This document shows, piece by piece, positions 3,853 through 5,579 of a stretch of DNA of 5,579 nt. Origin of the DNA: DATHBP01 sp035296085 (GTDB lineage: Bacteria > Actinomycetota > Actinomycetes > Propionibacteriales > Nocardioidaceae); assembly GCA_035296085.1 (NCBI GenBank), contig DATHBP010000053.1, positions 1 through 5,579 of the forward strand, given 5' to 3'. Within the stretch, counting starts at the first letter, position 1, and each line of letters begins with the position of its first letter. Below the pieces are notes generated by a model, which was given only the letters and a program-made list of their open reading frames with translations, had not been told where the DNA came from and made no database searches. Position numbers and translations under genes: made by a program.

Positions 3853-5579
3853 CCGAGCAGCTGACTAGTGCCGGGCTAGGTCTGCGGGTCCTGCAGCGCG
3901 TGGTCTTCCCCGTCGACCGCGACACCGACGTGATGCCGCTCTATGTCGAGGCCGGCTCCGCTCTGGGAACGACGAGCGGTGTCGATGAGACGCACACCCG
4001 GATGCCGGGCGAGTCGGGGGAGGCGCTCAATCCGCCCGGCACCGCACACCCGATCGAGCCCGTCCTCCCGCAGCAGAGCGCGCTGGCGCCGAGCACGACC
4101 CACCAGACCGGCCGGCACAGCCTCACCGTGCCCGCGGGCAGCCGGGTTTCGCTCGGCACCTACTTCAACGCCTTTCCGGCGAGTTACTGGCGCCGTTGGA
4201 CCACGGTCACCGAGGTGACGTTGCGGATGCGGGTAAGCGGCGATGTCAGCGTGCTCGTCTACCGCTCGACGTCCAAGGGCCACACGCAGCGCGCCGACTC
4301 GGTGCGCCAGGACACCGACAACCCGACCGACCTGCAGTTCACGTTGACCCTGCAGCCGTTCATCGACGGGGGGTGGTACTGGTTCGACCTGGTCGCGGGC
4401 GACCGTGACGTTGTTCTCGAGGAGGCGGACTGGTGCGCGTCGACCGACCGGCTGGAGCCCGGCCGGTTGACGGTCGCGATCACGACGTTCAACCGCCCGG
4501 AGTTCTGCGTCGCCCAGCTCGAGAATCTCGGCCAGGCCGAGGCGGTGCGCGACGTCCTCGACGAGATCGTTGTCGTCGACCAGGGCACCAAGCGGGTTGA
4601 GGACGACCCGGGTTTCGACGGCGCGGCGAAGGTCCTCGGCGACCAGCTGCGCATCATCGACCAAGGCAATCTGGGCGGGTCGGGCGGGTTCGCCCGGGGG
4701 ATGTACGAGGCCGTCAGCGCCGGTCGCAGCGACTACGTGCTGCTGCTCGACGACGACGTCATCACCGAGCCGGAAGGCGTCCTGCGCGCGGTCACGTTCG
4801 CCGACCTGGCCCGCAAGCCGGTCCTCGTCGGTGGTCAGATGTTCAGCCTCTATGACCGGTCAGTCCTGCACGCCTGGGGCGAAGCCGTGAACCGGTACCG
4901 CTTCTTCTGGGGCCCGGCGCCCGGAACGTTCCATGCCCAAGACTTCTCTCGACGCAGCCTGCGCACGACGCCGTGGCTGCATCGCCGCGTCGACGTCGAC
5001 TACAACGGGTGGTGGATGTGCCTCATCCCCACCTCGGTGATCAAGGACGTCGGGCTGGCGCTGCCGCTGTTCATCAAATGGGACGACTGCGAGTTCGGTC
5101 TCCGGGCCGGGGTGGCGGGTTACCCCACGGTCACCATGCCTGGTGTAGCGGTCTGGCACGTGCCGTGGCACGAGAAGGACGACACGATCGACTGGCAGGC
5201 CTACTTCCACGAGCGCAACCGGTTGATCGGTGCACTGCTGCACTCGCCCTACCCACGGGGCGGCAGCTTGCTCAAGGAAAGCGCACAGGTCGTCGTCAAG
5301 CACCTGCTCTCGATGCAGTACTCCGCGGCCGAGCTGATGCTGATGGCGATCGAAGACCTACTCGCCGGACCGGGCCAGCTGCACCCGGACATCGTGACCA
5401 AGATGGGGAAGATCCGTGCGCTGCGAGCGCAGTTCCCCGATGCGCAGGCCAAGACCGATCTGGAGGCGTTCCCAGCCCCCAGACGGCGCAAGCCGCCGCG
5501 CCGGGGCAAGGAGCCCACTGCTCCACGCGGCCGGATCGGACAGCTCTCGACGGCAGCCATCGGCGCCGTACGCCAGGCC
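3849..5579 (+). CDS. glfT2: Galactofuranosyltransferase GlfT2, galactan polymerase (C-terminus outside window)
   Basis: GlfT2 is the processive enzyme that extends lipid-linked galactofuran with alternating beta-(1->5) and beta-(1->6) Galf residues from UDP-Galf at the cytoplasmic membrane face. The window holds 577 codons with no stop; the mycobacterial protein is about 637 residues. After a short N-terminal segment and a Pro/Ser/Thr-rich insertion (about 38-90) comes the N-terminal beta-barrel domain, starting with TYFNAFPASYWRRWT (104-118), identical to the M. tuberculosis block as I recall it, and including LQPFIDGGWYWFD. The GT-A domain starts near 207 (LTVAITTFNRP) and has NLGGSGGF (274-281), metal-binding DDD (301-303), W354, DVDYNGWW (W388-W389), FIKWDDCEFG with catalytic base D413 (equivalent to D372) and H437 (equivalent to H396, same 24-residue spacing). 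FHERNRL follows. A C-terminal helical region and a basic stretch RRRKPPRRGK come near the window edge. It overlaps glf by 4 bp, so the two are co-transcribed. Polymer linkage in this organism is assumed from the family. Confidence 0.97.
   Translation, partial: MTEQLTSAGLGLRVLQRVVFPVDRDTDVMPLYVEAGSALGTTSGVDETHTRMPGESGEALNPPGTAHPIEPVLPQQSALAPSTTHQTGRHSLTVPAGSRVSLGTYFNAFPASYWRRWTTVTEVTLRMRVSGDVSVLVYRSTSKGHTQRADSVRQDTDNPTDLQFTLTLQPFIDGGWYWFDLVAGDRDVVLEEADWCASTDRLEPGRLTVAITTFNRPEFCVAQLENLGQAEAVRDVLDEIVVVDQGTKRVEDDPGFDGAAKVLGDQLRIIDQGNLGGSGGFARGMYEAVSAGRSDYVLLLDDDVITEPEGVLRAVTFADLARKPVLVGGQMFSLYDRSVLHAWGEAVNRYRFFWGPAPGTFHAQDFSRRSLRTTPWLHRRVDVDYNGWWMCLIPTSVIKDVGLALPLFIKWDDCEFGLRAGVAGYPTVTMPGVAVWHVPWHEKDDTIDWQAYFHERNRLIGALLHSPYPRGGSLLKESAQVVVKHLLSMQYSAAELMLMAIEDLLAGPGQLHPDIVTKMGKIRALRAQFPDAQAKTDLEAFPAPRRRKPPRRGKEPTAPRGRIGQLSTAAIGAVRQA

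Noticed and set aside
3876..4664. Minus-strand open frame of 262 codons inside glfT2.
   Set aside because: It is antisense to conserved GlfT2 coding sequence, shows no domain, and is explained by third-position GC bias.
4860..5560. Minus-strand open frames over the GlfT2 catalytic and C-terminal regions.
   Set aside because: They are antisense to GlfT2 with its full set of catalytic residues and have no motif of their own.
1..5579. Mobile elements, CRISPR arrays, tRNA or rRNA genes.
   Set aside because: No transposase-like protein, regularly spaced repeats, cloverleaf or rRNA-like sequence was seen; the window is almost fully occupied by the four envelope genes.

Overview
The window is GC-rich DNA, by eye about two thirds or more G+C. 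It carries a galactofuran (galactan) cell-envelope locus of the type found in Actinobacteria. The best evidence is a UDP-galactopyranose mutase (Glf) and a galactofuranosyltransferase 2 (GlfT2) that closely match, block by block, the Mycobacterium tuberculosis proteins as I remember them. The other evidence is GTG starts, purine-rich ribosome binding sites and an LCP-family protein of the actinobacterial 'LLVGSDSR' type. The genus cannot be named from the sequence. Several features differ from the mycobacterial arrangement: the glycosyltransferase fusion, the long insertion in GlfT2 and the adjacent LCP gene. These suggest an actinomycete outside Mycobacterium.

Layout: (1) 579-1, minus strand, incomplete: a LytR-CpsA-Psr (LCP) glycopolymer transferase, of which only the disordered cytoplasmic tail, the membrane anchor and the first strand of the catalytic domain are in the window. 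(2) 580-692: a divergent intergenic region with an 8-bp inverted repeat. (3) 693-2531, plus strand: a two-domain family-2 glycosyltransferase. It has a GlfT1-like GT-A domain, a Pro/Ala-rich linker and a second, AmsE-like GT-A domain. (4) 2532-2676: a 145-bp gap with a possible promoter. (5) 2677-3852: glf. (6) 3849-5579: glfT2, overlapping glf by ATGA and running off the right edge.

How the genes fit together: Glf makes UDP-galactofuranose from UDP-galactopyranose in the cytoplasm. The fused glycosyltransferase probably adds early sugars to a polyprenyl-pyrophosphate-linked primer, with its first domain in a GlfT1-like role. GlfT2 then polymerises the galactofuran chain. After export, an LCP enzyme of the divergent type would attach the finished glycopolymer to peptidoglycan. 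The Glf and GlfT2 assignments are secure. The sugars used by the fused enzyme and the polymer attached by the LCP protein are inferences.

No tRNA, rRNA, CRISPR array, insertion sequence or phage gene was seen. The most unusual item is the single-chain fusion of a GlfT1-like and an AmsE-like transferase next to glf-glfT2.
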